A stretch of DNA of 64,000 nucleotides from Tissierellia bacterium (GCA_028709465.1 JAQVWY010000002.1:1-64000), one strand, 5' to 3'. Counted from the stretch's first letter, positions 16,439 through 26,212 are shown. The notes: generated by a model from the letters alone, not told the origin. Made by a program: numbers and translations.

Positions 16439-16858
16439 ATGAATATTAATATAACATATAACAAAGATAATATAGATTGGCAAGCAGTAAACAATGTTAT
16501 AATAAAAGCAGGCTTAAGTAGTTCAGATACTGAAAAATGTAAGAGGTCTTTTATAGGAAGCCAAGTTGCTGTATTTGCATTTGATAATGAAAAATTAGTA
16601 GGAGTTTCAAGAGCTATATCTGATGGTGTAAAGCAAGCAGCGATTTATGATGTTGCTATTTTACCTGAATATCAAGGATTAGGAATTGGAAGACTTTTGA
16701 TTGAAGGTATCTTAAATAAGTTGCCAGATTGCAGTTTTATTTTGTTTTCCAATATTGGTAAAGAAAGTTTTTATGAAAAGTTTGGTTTTCGACTGCTTAA
16801 ATCTGGAATGGCAAAGTTCACAAATGAACAACTAATGTTAGAGAAAGGAATAATTTAA
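16439..16858 (+). CDS. GNAT family N-acetyltransferase
   Basis: A 139-residue acetyl-CoA-dependent N-acetyltransferase. Acetyl-CoA binding motif A is PEYQGLGIGRLL at 76-87, with QGLGIG as the pyrophosphate loop. The terminal FYEKFGFR near 112-119 is motif B. RBS GAGGTGA precedes the ATG. The substrate is unknown. The first strand-helix region (DWQAVNNVIIKAGLSSSD) resembles small single-domain GNATs of YjdJ/YwnH size. It is followed 43 bp later by a small membrane protein in the same direction. Confidence 0.85.
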   Translation: MNINITYNKDNIDWQAVNNVIIKAGLSSSDTEKCKRSFIGSQVAVFAFDNEKLVGVSRAISDGVKQAAIYDVAILPEYQGLGIGRLLIEGILNKLPDCSFILFSNIGKESFYEKFGFRLLKSGMAKFTNEQLMLEKGII

Positions 16859-16901
16859 TAGAAATAAAGAGATTTGAAAATTTAATATTTAGGGGGAGAA
16901 A

Positions 16902-17261
16902 ATGAGGGGGATTTTTAAAATTATACTTAAATATCTTATAATTTTAGTTATAGTATTGCTAATTATAAGTGCAGTAGTTTTTATTATATCAAAAGTTTAT
17001 GAATTTACCTTATCAACAACTTTTTCTTATGCCAGTATAATTAGTATGGTATTAGGGGTGTTATCTATTTATGGGAATATTAGCATGAATGCTGATCCTA
17101 GATTTTTCCAAACTGAAAGCGCTTCCATAAAAAGTATTCATCAGAGAACGAAAGATATAATAAGCTTTAAAGATAGTACTTATTTCTTTTTATTCTTTAT
17201 GATTATTGTAGGATTATTACTAAAATTGATTAGTAATATTTTAATTAATTTTAGTTTGTGA
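16902..17261 (+). CDS. Small membrane protein of unknown function
   Basis: A 119-residue protein with an RBS AGGGGGAG. It has hydrophobic segments at about 9-29, 41-60 and 94-117. The loop between segments 2 and 3 (NADPRFFQTESASIKSIHQRTKDI) is soluble and charged. The arrangement is reminiscent of DUF3899-type membrane proteins, but I do not recognise it with confidence. It may be co-transcribed with the preceding GNAT gene. It faces a second unknown membrane protein gene on the other strand. Confidence 0.65.
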   Translation: MRGIFKIILKYLIILVIVLLIISAVVFIISKVYEFTLSTTFSYASIISMVLGVLSIYGNISMNADPRFFQTESASIKSIHQRTKDIISFKDSTYFFLFFMIIVGLLLKLISNILINFSL

Positions 17262-17332
17262 TAACAAAATCTGGGGGGGAAGATGACTAGTTCTTTAAGA
17301 TCCTGCAGTATTTTTGTAATTTTTGAAAAAAG

Positions 17333-17803
17333 TTATTTTTTCAAAATATTGTGAAAATAATGTGCTTTAATTTTATAATAGATATCAATAACATAATTTG
17401 TTGGAAATAATTTATGTTCAAATAAAATATAAATTGATAATAATGCTTTAATTAGTCCAATAATAAAAAATATAACATGTAATATTACAATATCATTAAG
17501 CATTATGCATTGCACAACTATCCAAATCATTAACGCCCAACTAAAAATACTGCTTATGTACCCTTGATATTTTGACTTGAAACGAAATGTAAAAGCACTT
17601 ATAATATTTCCAATGCCAAGCACTGTGAAAAGAATAATACCTGGTATAAAATAATTTGTAAATGGGGAATTTTTTAAATGTACTACTGACATACCAAAGG
17701 GCTCTAAGGGATTAGTAATTGCAGCTAATCCTCCTGCTATTGCTCCAGCTCCGACAAATAAATGCAAAACAAATAATATTCGATTAATACTTATTTTTTT
17801 CAT
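17333..17803 (-). CDS. Four-helix membrane protein of unknown function
   Basis: A 156-residue protein with four hydrophobic segments (about 8-29, 47-70, 80-100 and 104-126) and a Lys/Tyr/His-rich cytoplasmic tail. The N-terminal helix carries GAGAIAGGLAAITNP, then PFGM and FTNYFIPGIILF, features seen in uncharacterised Bacillota membrane proteins. RBS GAGGAGA is at 17812-17818 on the minus strand. It is a single-gene unit, convergent with the small membrane protein gene to its left. No function is assigned. Confidence 0.65.
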   Translation of the reverse strand: MKKISINRILFVLHLFVGAGAIAGGLAAITNPLEPFGMSVVHLKNSPFTNYFIPGIILFTVLGIGNIISAFTFRFKSKYQGYISSIFSWALMIWIVVQCIMLNDIVILHVIFFIIGLIKALLSIYILFEHKLFPTNYVIDIYYKIKAHYFHNILKK

Positions 17804-17953
17804 GAATGTATTCTCCTCTTATTTTTTTATTTAATTTTACTTATTTATTAGGTCATGGTAAAATAATTATATCATAATTATTTGAATAAATTGCAATATA
17901 TTTTCATTAAATACATAAAAGATAGTTTGGGGGCAGGGGTTAATCCAATAAGT

Positions 17954-17980
17954 AGACAGTGAGTGTACGTCCCACTGTCT
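17954..17980. repeat. ACAGTG-type palindrome
   Basis: AGACAGTG (17954-17961) and CACTGTCT (17973-17980) form a perfect 8-bp hairpin with loop AGTGTACGTCC. Its GACAGTG/CACTGTC arms resemble the GACAGTGGGGACGGTTC repeats that flank the chemoreceptor gene at 23970 and 26272. Confidence 0.55.
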
Positions 17981-18003
17981 CAAATTATTAGAAAGGATAT
18001 AAA

Positions 18004-18990
18004 ATGGATAATACATTGAAACAAAGATGTGAGCTATTTGTAAAAAATAGAGACATAATGAAAGAAAACTTTAGATGGGATAATTCACAGCTACATCCAT
18101 TATGTGCTAGTTTTTATACTGAAAAAGGCTTGGAAGTTGATGCATTTAAAATTAAATTGTGTAAAGAAGTAATTAAAAATAATACTGGAATTTTTTCGAG
18201 TTTTAAAGGTACATCATTATTAGCATTAGCCACAATGATTTCATTGGAGGATAATATTGAAAATACATTTCAAGAAGTGTTAAAAATATATGATATATTA
18301 AAAAAAGAGTTTCGTTCATCAGAGTATTTACCTTTATCAGCATTTATAATTTACAAAATGGTAAGGGGGGATGATTATGGAAGAGTTGTAATAAAAGCTA
18401 AAGATATTTATCAAAAAATGAAAAGTGAACATCCCTTTATAACTTCAGGTGAAGACTGTGGATTTGCAGTATTGTTTGCTATAAGCGATAAAACTTCTTA
18501 TGCTGTCATAGAAGAAATGGAAAAATGCTATGAATTATTGCGCAGTAAGTTTTTCTCTGCTAATGCAGTGCAGTCTATTAGTCATGCATTAGCATTAGCA
18601 GAAGAGGAGGCAATAAAAAAATGTAATAAAGTAATAGAGATTTTTGATAGTTTGAAAGAAAGAAATTGTAAATTTGGTACAGGTGTTGAACTGTCTATAT
18701 TAGGTTTGCTTGCCATGACAACAGATAATATATATCAGACAATAATCGATATAGTAGAGGTAAATGAATTTCTGCATTTCAGCAAAGGCTTTGGAGCATT
18801 AGGTATTGGAAAAACACAAAGGATAATGTATGCTGCCATTTTAGTATCACAGGAGTATAAAAATCAATGTACTGAAAATGCAATGAATATAGCAACAATA
18901 AACAGTATTACAAGCATAATAATTGCTCAACATGCCGCTATGACAGCTGCAATAGCTGCAAGTGTAGCAGCATCTTCAAGTAGTAACTGA
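18004..18990 (+). CDS. DUF4003 family protein
   Basis: A 328-residue soluble, mostly helical protein. The opening KQRCELFVKNRDIMKENFRWDN and the tail (about 285-328) rich in Ala, Ile and Ser are characteristic of DUF4003, known mainly from Bacillus and clostridia and uncharacterised. No catalytic motif is visible. Repeated helical units with the periodic pattern GxxxxALA, IYDILKKEF, CYELLRSKF and IFDSLKER suggest a repeat scaffold. RBS GAAAGGAT is 4-11 bp before the ATG. It stands alone, preceded by a palindromic repeat and followed by a hairpin at 19031. Confidence 0.75.
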   Translation: MDNTLKQRCELFVKNRDIMKENFRWDNSQLHPLCASFYTEKGLEVDAFKIKLCKEVIKNNTGIFSSFKGTSLLALATMISLEDNIENTFQEVLKIYDILKKEFRSSEYLPLSAFIIYKMVRGDDYGRVVIKAKDIYQKMKSEHPFITSGEDCGFAVLFAISDKTSYAVIEEMEKCYELLRSKFFSANAVQSISHALALAEEEAIKKCNKVIEIFDSLKERNCKFGTGVELSILGLLAMTTDNIYQTIIDIVEVNEFLHFSKGFGALGIGKTQRIMYAAILVSQEYKNQCTENAMNIATINSITSIIIAQHAAMTAAIAASVAASSSSN

Positions 18991-19030
18991 TAATTAGAAC
19001 ATAATGGGAAAAAATATTATTTATTGGTGT

Positions 19031-19070
19031 ATAAGTCTATAGCCTATAAAAGTATAAGTTATAGACTTAT
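19031..19070. terminator. Hairpin between convergent DUF4003 and regulatory-like-domain genes
   Basis: ATAAGTCTATA (19031-19041) and TATAGACTTAT (19060-19070) form an 11-bp perfect stem with an 18-nt loop. It sits between two convergent genes and has only a weak T-run on either side. Confidence 0.5.
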
Positions 19071-19157
19071 TTAATAATATATCAAAATGTTGCAACATTT
19101 GACTTTGATGACATTTTATTTTTTTCATAAAACTTTAATATTTATATGTTTTATTTG

Positions 19158-19643
19158 TTAATCTCTTGGATGTGTTGGAATAATAGTTCTTTCTTCAATA
19201 ATAGGTTGAGCCTCAAGATGTGTTACAGGAATCATTCCAATTTCAAAGTTAGTTGTTGTATTAGGAAATAAGCGTATATTATATATATTTCTAGATAAGT
19301 AGCCAAAAGCATCTACTCTTAAATTGTATGTGGAAAAATTATATTCAGGTCCTACTATTTGAGTTCCTAAATCATATGCCATAGGAAATTCTAATCGTAT
19401 TGGGTTTATAGTTGTTATTAAATGCATGACAGGAATATCTCTACGTATACCATCGGTAACATAAATTGTAATAGTAGCATTAGGTACAGGTGTACCATCT
19501 ATTTGATTTACAATATTAAGTCTTATAAACCCAGTATTATTTATTTCTGAATTTTCAAGCATTTTCACATTATTACTTGGATATAAATTTCCACATTTTT
19601 TTATATATAAGTTATTTAATTGTTGATGATATCTATTATTCAA
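19158..19643 (-). CDS. Carboxypeptidase regulatory-like (beta-sandwich) domain protein
   Basis: A 161-residue protein without a signal peptide. Residues 37-140 form a single Ig-like/prealbumin-like sandwich of the carboxypeptidase-regulatory type: GFIRLNIVNQIDGTPVPNATITIYV, then NLRVDAFGYLSRNIYNIRLFPNTTTNFEIGM. The flanks are Asn/Gln-rich and Pro-rich. Such domains in spore-formers occur in spore-surface and peptidoglycan-associated proteins. Here there is no LysM or SLH partner domain, so location is open. RBS GAAAGG lies upstream on the minus strand. It probably follows its own promoter; fbp lies behind it in the same direction. Confidence 0.65.
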   Translation of the reverse strand: MNNRYHQQLNNLYIKKCGNLYPSNNVKMLENSEINNTGFIRLNIVNQIDGTPVPNATITIYVTDGIRRDIPVMHLITTINPIRLEFPMAYDLGTQIVGPEYNFSTYNLRVDAFGYLSRNIYNIRLFPNTTTNFEIGMIPVTHLEAQPIIEERTIIPTHPRD

Positions 19644-19735
19644 AATATACTACACACCTTTCTTATTATTTTGATAAAATACCAATTTATATTATTATAT
19701 GAGGTTTAAGTATATTTGTTAAATATTAGGTATTC

Positions 19736-21733
19736 CTATATTTGTTCTTTTACTAATCCTGAACGATAAGCTTCCAGAAGCATTTCTAAATCTTCAATTT
19801 GAGATTTAATTTTTATGCCATCATCTGTATCTCGAACTCTTTTTCTTTCAACTTCATTTTCAACAACAATTTTAGTGGAATGAATATCTATTTCTTCTTC
19901 TATAGCTTTTTGAGCAGATTCGAATGGGTCATGAGATACTAATATTAATCCATATGAATTATATATTAAAGTATATCCCGCAATACCAGTTGTTTTTTGA
20001 TATGCTCTTGAAAATCCTCCATCAATTGTAAGCAATTTTCCATTTGCTTTAATTGGGTTTTCACCTTTTTTAAATTTAACAGGTACATGTCCGTTAATAA
20101 TATGTGATTCATCAGGATTTAATCCAAATTCCTCAAAAATAATTTTGCACATATCTTCACTGTCTTCTAATTTAAAATATGGGTTTTTATTTTCAATATG
20201 TGTTTCCTTATCATCTATAAAATATCTTTCAAATGTTGTCATTTTATCCTTGCCAAAAACTGGAGATAATGGTCCAGTCCACAAATACCAAGTCATATCC
20301 ATGCCATAAAGCTTTGCTTCAAGATTGTTATTATGGAAATAACCTTCTCTAACTAAAATTTCAAGTCTATCAAAATATGCTTTGCCGCTGTAATATTTAC
20401 CAGAAGCGCCTATTTTAACTTTCTTAAAACTTCCATCCTCATTCATAGGAATGCAACCGTGATATAGCAAGTTTGAATTATATTTTAAGTACATGCTTCC
20501 ATTTGTATAGAGAAATCGTATATGTTTTTGAAGTTTTTCACTGTTTAAAAAAGAAGACTTTAATTTTTCTATTAAATCTTTTTCTGCAGAAGTTAGTTCG
20601 TATGGATTTGCAGGATCTATAGTTGGAAAATTACAATCATTTAGCTTGTATTTTCTACCATAAATATCTATTGTCCCATTTTGATAATCAATATTATTTA
20701 ATAATAATCTGTCTTCCATTTCAAAATGAGGTCTTCTTTTTATTATTTCCCCCTCTAATTTAAATTGAATAATAGATATTGCTTTATGCATTTTAGATAT
20801 AAGTTTTATGTCATTTTCGGTGCATACAATATCACTTTCAATTTTAGGCATAAATGCAGTACATGGGTCATTGCTATAGAATTCTAATGCAAAAGTAGCA
20901 AGGGGCAATATATTTATTCCATAACCATCTTCTATTGTATCTAAATTTGCATATCTAGTACAAATTCTAATAACTGTGGCAATGCAAGCTTCACTTCCAG
21001 AAGCAGCTCCCATCCATAATATATCATGATTTCCCCATTGTATGTCTACTGAATGGTAATTTAAAAGAGTATCCATCACAATGTCTGCACCAGGTCCACG
21101 ATCATAAATATCTCCTATAATATGTAATCTGTCGATGACCAATCTTTGGATTAGATTTGCCATTGCAATAATAAATTCATCTGCTCTTCCTATTTTTATT
21201 ATAGTTTGTATTATTTCGCTATAATACTCTTCTTTATCGTATTCTTCTGGACCCTGATGCATTAATTCTTCAATTATATAAGCAAAATCTTTTGGCAGTG
21301 CTTTTCTAACTTTCATACGTGTATACTTAAAAGCTGCCTTTCTGCAAACAATTACCAGTCTATAAATAGTAATTTTGTACCAATCTTCAATATTTTCTTC
21401 AGTCTTATGTATTATTTCTAATTTTTGTTCAGGATAATAAATGAGTGTGGCAAGGCTTTTTATTTCTTTTTCAGTTAGCAAATCATCGAAAACCTCTTTA
21501 ATTTTTCTTTTAATATTTCCAGAGCCATTTTTAAGCACATGATTAAATGATTCATATTCTCCGTGAATATCAGTCAAAAAATGCTCGGTTCCCTTAGGTA
21601 GATTTAAAATTGCTTGCAAGTTAATTATTTCAGTACAGGCTGATGCAATGGTTGGATATTGTTTAGATAATAAATTTAAATATTTTAATTCTTTATCATA
21701 GTCTAGAATTTTATCATCGTTAAAATATTCCAT
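19736..21733 (-). CDS. fbp: Class 3 fructose-1,6-bisphosphatase
   Basis: A 665-residue gluconeogenic phosphatase of the Bacillota-specific class III (YydE type), converting fructose-1,6-bisphosphate to fructose-6-phosphate. The calcineurin-like metal motifs are in order: [10 protein letters not shown] near 54-63, [10 protein letters not shown] near 206-215, WGNHD near 233-237, NGHVP near 552-556 and DGGFS near 578-582. Length equals the usual ~640-670. RBS AAAGGAGACG stands 4 bp before the ATG. The gene is a single unit. Class III enzymes are known to be activated by phosphoenolpyruvate; no regulatory site is evident here. Confidence 0.95.
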   Translation of the reverse strand: MEYFNDDKILDYDKELKYLNLLSKQYPTIASACTEIINLQAILNLPKGTEHFLTDIHGEYESFNHVLKNGSGNIKRKIKEVFDDLLTEKEIKSLATLIYYPEQKLEIIHKTEENIEDWYKITIYRLVIVCRKAAFKYTRMKVRKALPKDFAYIIEELMHQGPEEYDKEEYYSEIIQTIIKIGRADEFIIAMANLIQRLVIDRLHIIGDIYDRGPGADIVMDTLLNYHSVDIQWGNHDILWMGAASGSEACIATVIRICTRYANLDTIEDGYGINILPLATFALEFYSNDPCTAFMPKIESDIVCTENDIKLISKMHKAISIIQFKLEGEIIKRRPHFEMEDRLLLNNIDYQNGTIDIYGRKYKLNDCNFPTIDPANPYELTSAEKDLIEKLKSSFLNSEKLQKHIRFLYTNGSMYLKYNSNLLYHGCIPMNEDGSFKKVKIGASGKYYSGKAYFDRLEILVREGYFHNNNLEAKLYGMDMTWYLWTGPLSPVFGKDKMTTFERYFIDDKETHIENKNPYFKLEDSEDMCKIIFEEFGLNPDESHIINGHVPVKFKKGENPIKANGKLLTIDGGFSRAYQKTTGIAGYTLIYNSYGLILVSHDPFESAQKAIEEEIDIHSTKIVVENEVERKRVRDTDDGIKIKSQIEDLEMLLEAYRSGLVKEQI

Positions 21734-21817
21734 AACACGTCTCCTTTGAACACAATAGTTTATGAATTAATTATATCACTAATTTCTCTGATTCTTCAAT
21801 ATTATTTGAAAATATTT

Positions 21818-21860
21818 CAAAATAAAAGCCGTATTTTTAAGTTTCCCTAAAATTACGGCT
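21818..21860 (-). terminator. Terminator of the 43-residue protein gene
   Basis: On the minus strand AGCCGTA (complement of 21854-21860) pairs with TACGGCT (complement of 21827-21833), with partial TTTTA/TAAAA extension. The U-rich tail UUUUAUUUUG follows. It lies 45 bp after the small ORF stop codon. Confidence 0.75.
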
Positions 21861-21904
21861 CTCTACTAATATAGTAGGTAATAAAAACTATCTTATAGTT
21901 TTGT

Positions 21905-22036
21905 TTACTTATCACATTCCCAAGCTACTAAAACTATATCCTTTCCTGTTTCCATTTTAAGTTTTTCTTCAATATCTTTAAAGCAAGAGCAGTCTTTATC
22001 TTTCAAATTAGCAATTTTATAATTTTTATTATTCAT
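21905..22036 (-). CDS. Conserved-looking 43-residue small protein
   Basis: ATG at 22036 preceded by a strong GGAGG (complement of 22044-22048, spacing 7) and followed by a clear terminator at 21818-21860, so this is an independent transcription unit. The 43-residue product is soluble and charged, with Cys at 16, 18 and 41. Key parts are LKDKDCSCFKDIEEKLKMETG and the C-terminal hydrophobic strand IVLVAWECDK. The C-S-C pair and the terminal Cys could bind a metal or form disulfides. I do not recognise a family. It is divergent from pdaA. Confidence 0.6.
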   Translation of the reverse strand: MNNKNYKIANLKDKDCSCFKDIEEKLKMETGKDIVLVAWECDK

Positions 22037-22210
22037 ATAAAAACCTCCTTAATAATATTATTGTATCTTATAATTTATAAATTATTCTTAAAAATTTTAT
22101 ATAGATTAGGAATGTAAAAATAAATATTTTCTTTAATTTTCAATTAGTTAGCATAATGCTTGAACTATTTTAATATATATATATTAATATTTAATGAGGT
22201 GGTGTAAAAA

Positions 22211-23026
22211 ATGATAATATATGTTAAAAGGAGAAGCATTAAAATAATATTAGGATGTTTTGTTCTTTTATTTGCGGCATTATTTGCATTTGATAAGTTT
22301 TCAGAGGTTTCAATTACAACATCAGCAGAAATAACTAATTGGGGATTAAGCTTTAAAGATAAAGGAAAAAGTCCAGTTGGAAATGCAACACCAGAATATT
22401 TAAAGAAATATAATTCTTATTATATAGGAAATCCAGATGAAAAAATAATTTATTTAACTTTTGATGCTGGGTTTGAAAACGGCTATACTCCAGATATATT
22501 AGATATATTAAAAAAACATGATGTAAAAGCAGCATTTTTCCTTGTAGGAAATTATTTAGAGAAACATCCAGATTTAGTTAAACGTATGGTGGCAGAAGAT
22601 CATATAGTTGGTAACCATACCTACAATCATCCCGACATGTCCAAAATTGCAGATATGGAATCATTTAAAAAAGAGTTAAATTCCTTAGAAGAATTATACA
22701 AACAAATCACAAGCCAAGATATGCCTAAATTTTATAGACCTCCTCAAGGTAAATTCAGCGAAGAGAATTTAAAGCAGGCTAATGAGTTAGGATATAAAAC
22801 TATATTTTGGAGTTTAGCTTATGTGGATTGGTATGTTAACAAGCAACCAACGAAAGAATATGCTTTTGAAAAATTAATCCCTCGAATTCATCCAGGGGCG
22901 GTAGTACTTTTACACAGCACATCAAAAACTAATTGCGAAATATTAGATGAGTTGCTTATAAAATGGAAAGATGAAGGTTATACATTTAAAACATTAAATG
23001 ATTTAGTAGCTTCAAATAATTTATAA
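22211..23026 (+). CDS. pdaA: Delta-lactam-forming de-N-acetylase PdaA
   Basis: A 271-residue secreted or membrane-anchored NodB-fold polysaccharide deacetylase. The N-terminal signal/anchor is at about 10-29. The PdaA-specific block WGLSFKDKGKSPVGNAT is near 44-60, the catalytic TFDAG at 83-87, metal histidines H136 and H140 in GNHTYNH, RPPQGKFS near 178, and LLHS near 234. TFDAGFENGYT is typical of PdaA rather than of general chitin deacetylases. It removes acetyl groups from muramic acid during muramic-delta-lactam formation in the spore cortex, needed for germination. RBS GAGGTGG precedes the ATG. Expression in the forespore (sigma-G) is expected but no clear sigma-G box is seen. Confidence 0.92.
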   Translation: MIIYVKRRSIKIILGCFVLLFAALFAFDKFSEVSITTSAEITNWGLSFKDKGKSPVGNATPEYLKKYNSYYIGNPDEKIIYLTFDAGFENGYTPDILDILKKHDVKAAFFLVGNYLEKHPDLVKRMVAEDHIVGNHTYNHPDMSKIADMESFKKELNSLEELYKQITSQDMPKFYRPPQGKFSEENLKQANELGYKTIFWSLAYVDWYVNKQPTKEYAFEKLIPRIHPGAVVLLHSTSKTNCEILDELLIKWKDEGYTFKTLNDLVASNNL

Positions 23027-23033
23027 TTATAAA

Positions 23034-23060
23034 ATAGGCATCTTTAGGTGTCTATTTTTT
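23034..23060 (+). terminator. Terminator after pdaA
   Basis: ATAGGCATC (23034-23042) pairs with GGTGTCTAT (23047-23055) with two G-U pairs and a TTTA loop, followed by T-run 23055-23060. Confidence 0.8.
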
Positions 23061-23142
23061 ATAAATATTTAAGAATAAGTATAAAATTTATGGTATAATA
23101 TATGTAATGTAAATTAAAAATTATTTAAAATAAGGAAAATAA

Positions 23143-23625
23143 ATGAATCAAACAAAGCGTAAATTAGTATATTGGTTACCAGTAATATTATGGATGTTGC
23201 TAATATTTTTTCTTTCATCTCAGCCAGCTTCAGAATCTAACAATTTAAGCACTGGAGTAACAGAGTTAATTATAAAATCAATAGGAAAATTATTCCCTTT
23301 AGATATTGAGACAAGTACCATAATAAATACGGTTTCAAAACTAAATCATTATGTACGTAAATCTGCTCACTTTATTTCATATTTAATTCTGGGAGTATTA
23401 GTTTTAAATGCTTTTATTAAATGTAAAATAGAAAAGAAAAAGGCAATAATTTATTCTATAATTATATGCGTTTTTTATTCAATAAGCGATGAAGTCCATC
23501 AGCTATTTGTACCTGGCAGGGGTGGTCAGTTAAAGGATGTAGTTATTGATAGCTGTGGAACATTGGTAGGTATTATTATATATTCATTAATAAATTATAA
23601 TGTTTTAAGCCATAATTCTAAATAG
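23143..23625 (+). CDS. VanZ family membrane protein
   Basis: A 160-residue VanZ-like protein with four membrane segments. The motif set is typical: WLPVILWMLLIFFLSSQPASES near 10-31, KSAHFISYLILGVL near 73-86, and the acidic turn SDEVHQLFVPGRGGQLKDVVIDSCGTLVG near 114-142. VanZ lowers teicoplanin binding in Tn1546, but most chromosomal relatives are of unknown role; membrane or cell-envelope stress is a guess. It follows pdaA with its own spacing and terminator between, so it is probably separate. The remains of a second gene lie directly downstream. Confidence 0.85.
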   Translation: MNQTKRKLVYWLPVILWMLLIFFLSSQPASESNNLSTGVTELIIKSIGKLFPLDIETSTIINTVSKLNHYVRKSAHFISYLILGVLVLNAFIKCKIEKKKAIIYSIIICVFYSISDEVHQLFVPGRGGQLKDVVIDSCGTLVGIIIYSLINYNVLSHNSK

Positions 23626-23644
23626 AATTTATTAAATTTCATTA

Positions 23645-23963
23645 AGTTATGGATATTTGTATGAATCTAATGATGAAAAGATTTATATTTTAAATTAATT
23701 TGTGCTGCACCTACAGAAGGTGAAATTCAATAAAAATATAATTATAAATAGATTCAATATCTTACAAAATTGATAATAACAAGGTTTTAAACTATAACAT
23801 GGATGAAGAAATTCTAAATACCTCAAATATATTGTCTGATTCAATGCTTACATCTAAATTTATTCAGGGCATACTAACTGTTGGAATGGTGGGAAGTATT
23901 ACAAACTATACAATAATTAGTAAAATAAGCAAATATAAAAAAATATTTGAAAATAATGAATGA
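23645..23963 (+). pseudogene. Frameshifted remnant resembling the EcsC family C-terminal part
   Basis: Three short frames read in order across frame changes. YGYLYESNDEKIYILN begins at 23648, then CAAPTEGEIQ at 23701. A final open frame from about 23748 to the stop at 23961-23963 includes SKFIQGILTVGMVGSITNYTIISKI (an ATG at 23799 would give 54 residues). Together they resemble the middle and the terminal helix (PxxGaxxGaxxNy) of EcsC-family proteins. The 5' portion is absent. At least two frameshifts are needed, so the gene is dead. The ORF is immediately followed by a GACAGTG repeat cluster. Confidence 0.45.
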
Positions 23964-23969
23964 CAGCGA

Positions 23970-24005
23970 GAACCGTCCCCACTGTCATCTCCCCACTGTC
24001 ATTCC
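23970..24005. repeat. GACAGTGGGGACGGTTC repeat cluster, left copy
   Basis: GAACCGTCCCCACTGTCAT (23970-23988) is followed by two partial echoes of CCCCACTGTCAT and CCACTGTCAT, reaching the stop codon of the chemoreceptor gene. A perfect 19-bp inverted copy is at 26272-26290 on the far side of that gene. Confidence 0.75.
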
Positions 24006-24009
24006 ACTG

Positions 24010-26052
24010 TCATTTTGAATAATCTAATTTAAATTTATTAACTAAATCATTTAATACTTGTGATTGTTTTGAAAGCTCTTCACTGTTTGCTGCACTGGAT
24101 TCTGCTGTTGATGCGTTTTCTTGAACCACTGAAGATATTTGTTCTATACCACTTTTTATTTGATTTACAGAAACTGTCTGTTGAGAAGAAGCACTTACAA
24201 TTTCATTTATTAATATATTTGTTTCATTTGTTTTGCTTACTATGCCACCAATTGATTTGCCTGCCTCATCTGCCAAAATGGTGCCTTTATTTATAGCATT
24301 AATTGATTTTTCTATTAATGTATTAGTTTGTTTAGCTGCTTCTGCTGATTTTTGTGCAAGATTTCTTACTTCATCAGCAACAACGGCAAAACCTTTGCCA
24401 GCTGATCCCGCTCGTGCAGCTTCTACTGCTGCATTTAACGAAAGTATATTTGTTTGAAATGCTATGTCATCAATTACTTTTATAATTTTGCCTATTTCAC
24501 TTGAGGAATTACTTATTTCGTCTATTGCTATAAGCATGTCTCTCATATGAACATTACCCATTTCAACTTCCTTTGATGCCTCCATAGCTTTTTTGCCTGC
24601 ATTTTCAGCATGTTTGGCGTTGTTAACTATTGTAGCGTATATTTCGTTAATTTCAGCCGAAAGTTCCTCTATTGCACTTGCCTGCTCTGTTGTTCCTTGA
24701 GCTAGAGTCTGCGCACCTAAAGATACATGTTCAGCATTCATATTTATAGACTCGGAAGATTCCTGTATTTTTCCAATTGTTTTTTTAAAGGTGTCAGATA
24801 CATTTATCATGGCGCTTTTTAATTTTACAAATTCCCCAGTATAATCATGTTTAAATTCTATTAACAAATTACCATTTGCTAGTTCGTCTAACACATCTAC
24901 ACTTTCATTTATATATGTAATATATGATTTAAGACGAGAAGTTAAACTTTCTATTGAAATTGCCAGTTTTCCTATTTCATCATTGCTTTTTACATTAATG
25001 CTGACATCTAATTGTCCTTTAGCCAGCTCATTTGTTATTTCTGTAATATCCTTTATTGGATTTGTAGTTTTTACTATTATTACATACATAACTGACAAAA
25101 GAAGAATTATGGACAGTAAATATACGATCAATATAGTTGTTGTTATCTGTCTTACGCTTGATGAAAATTCATTTATAGGCATTGCAGAAATTATTTTCCA
25201 GTCTGTATCACCTATAAGATTTATATTACCCACAAATTTTTCTCCATTGTATGCATATTCTATCGTTTCATTGTTTTTAGTATTAATATTATTTATTAAA
25301 TTTTCGCTTATGTTTATATCTTTAATTGATTTTGTAATATTATCTTCATCCTTGTGAGCTACAACTATATTATTATCTGAAACTAACATAAAATATCCAG
25401 TTTTACCTAATTCATATTCACTAATTATTTTTGTAAGTTTTTCAAGTTCAATATCAACTGCTGTCAGGCCTACATTTTTACCATCTACTATTGTAGGTGC
25501 TGTAATTGCTATGATCATATTTCCTGTATAAACATCTACAAAAGGTTCAGTTATTGTAACAATACCATCTGTTATTGATTTATAATATTCTGCTTTAGTA
25601 ATATCATATCCTGTTTGGTCATGAACTGTTGGAGATATAATATAGTAGGATGGTTCTGCTTCAGCTATATAGGCTGATAATATGACGTCTGGATCTGATT
25701 TTTGTGTGTCATCAACCGTTTTAGCCACACTCATAAAATTTTCTATTTCTGTTATATCGTCGCCTGGTTTTGCGTTAAGAAAAAAATTTTGAATATTTTT
25801 GTCTCGTGACATTTGTTCAACTATTGTAATATAATGATCAAAAAAAATTTCAGCTTTATTGCTTACACTTTGAGATGTTTCAAAAATTAAGTTCTTTTGA
25901 TTTGCAGTGAAACTATCATTGACCATTTTAACTATTGTTATTCCTGTTATTGTTAAGATCAATGCACAGGCAATAAATAATGTTGTTAAAATTTTTGATT
26001 TTAAACTTCTAAATTTTCTGCTAGTTGTTTTTCCATTTTTTTTTAACTTCAT
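24010..26052 (-). CDS. Methyl-accepting chemotaxis protein with Cache sensor
   Basis: A 680-residue transmembrane chemoreceptor. Membrane segments lie at about 18-40 and 300-325, enclosing a periplasmic-side dCache sensor (about 45-295). A HAMP domain follows ([19 protein letters not shown], about 328-380), then a second HAMP-like stretch. The cytoplasmic MA hairpin has its tip [23 protein letters not shown] near 530-552. It relays ligand binding to CheA/CheW. An ATG at 26070 precedes the AGGAGG site, so ATG 26052 is used. A SigD-type promoter is proposed at 26186-26212. The ligand is unknown. The gene is bracketed by 19-bp inverted repeats. Confidence 0.92.
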   Translation of the reverse strand: MKLKKNGKTTSRKFRSLKSKILTTLFIACALILTITGITIVKMVNDSFTANQKNLIFETSQSVSNKAEIFFDHYITIVEQMSRDKNIQNFFLNAKPGDDITEIENFMSVAKTVDDTQKSDPDVILSAYIAEAEPSYYIISPTVHDQTGYDITKAEYYKSITDGIVTITEPFVDVYTGNMIIAITAPTIVDGKNVGLTAVDIELEKLTKIISEYELGKTGYFMLVSDNNIVVAHKDEDNITKSIKDINISENLINNINTKNNETIEYAYNGEKFVGNINLIGDTDWKIISAMPINEFSSSVRQITTTILIVYLLSIILLLSVMYVIIVKTTNPIKDITEITNELAKGQLDVSINVKSNDEIGKLAISIESLTSRLKSYITYINESVDVLDELANGNLLIEFKHDYTGEFVKLKSAMINVSDTFKKTIGKIQESSESINMNAEHVSLGAQTLAQGTTEQASAIEELSAEINEIYATIVNNAKHAENAGKKAMEASKEVEMGNVHMRDMLIAIDEISNSSSEIGKIIKVIDDIAFQTNILSLNAAVEAARAGSAGKGFAVVADEVRNLAQKSAEAAKQTNTLIEKSINAINKGTILADEAGKSIGGIVSKTNETNILINEIVSASSQQTVSVNQIKSGIEQISSVVQENASTAESSAANSEELSKQSQVLNDLVNKFKLDYSK

Positions 26053-26185
26053 ATTTCCTCCTAATAGCATGGTTTTAACGATATTTTTTCAGCATGCTCA
26101 ATAATGAATTTTATTCAGCCTATGTTGATGTTGTTATAGAATATAAAAACGTTTTCAGCACTGCTATATATGTCGGTTATTTAAT

Positions 26186-26212
26186 ATGTCGGCTATTTAT
26201 AATAAAAAATTA
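26186..26212 (-). promoter_or_regulatory. Candidate SigD (sigma-28) promoter of the chemoreceptor gene
   Basis: On the minus strand TAAT (complement of 26209-26212), a 15-bp spacer and GCCGACAT (complement of 26186-26193) match the motility sigma factor consensus TAAA-N15-GCCGATAT at all but two positions. A second degenerate -10 (ACCGACAT) lies 16 bp further on as part of a direct repeat. The leader to the ATG would be about 130 nt. Confidence 0.55.

Noticed and set aside
24983..25357. 124-codon plus-strand frame with apparent membrane segments opposite the chemoreceptor
   Set aside because: It is the reverse complement of the Cache/HAMP region; hydrophobicity is a by-product of the opposite strand. 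No RBS.
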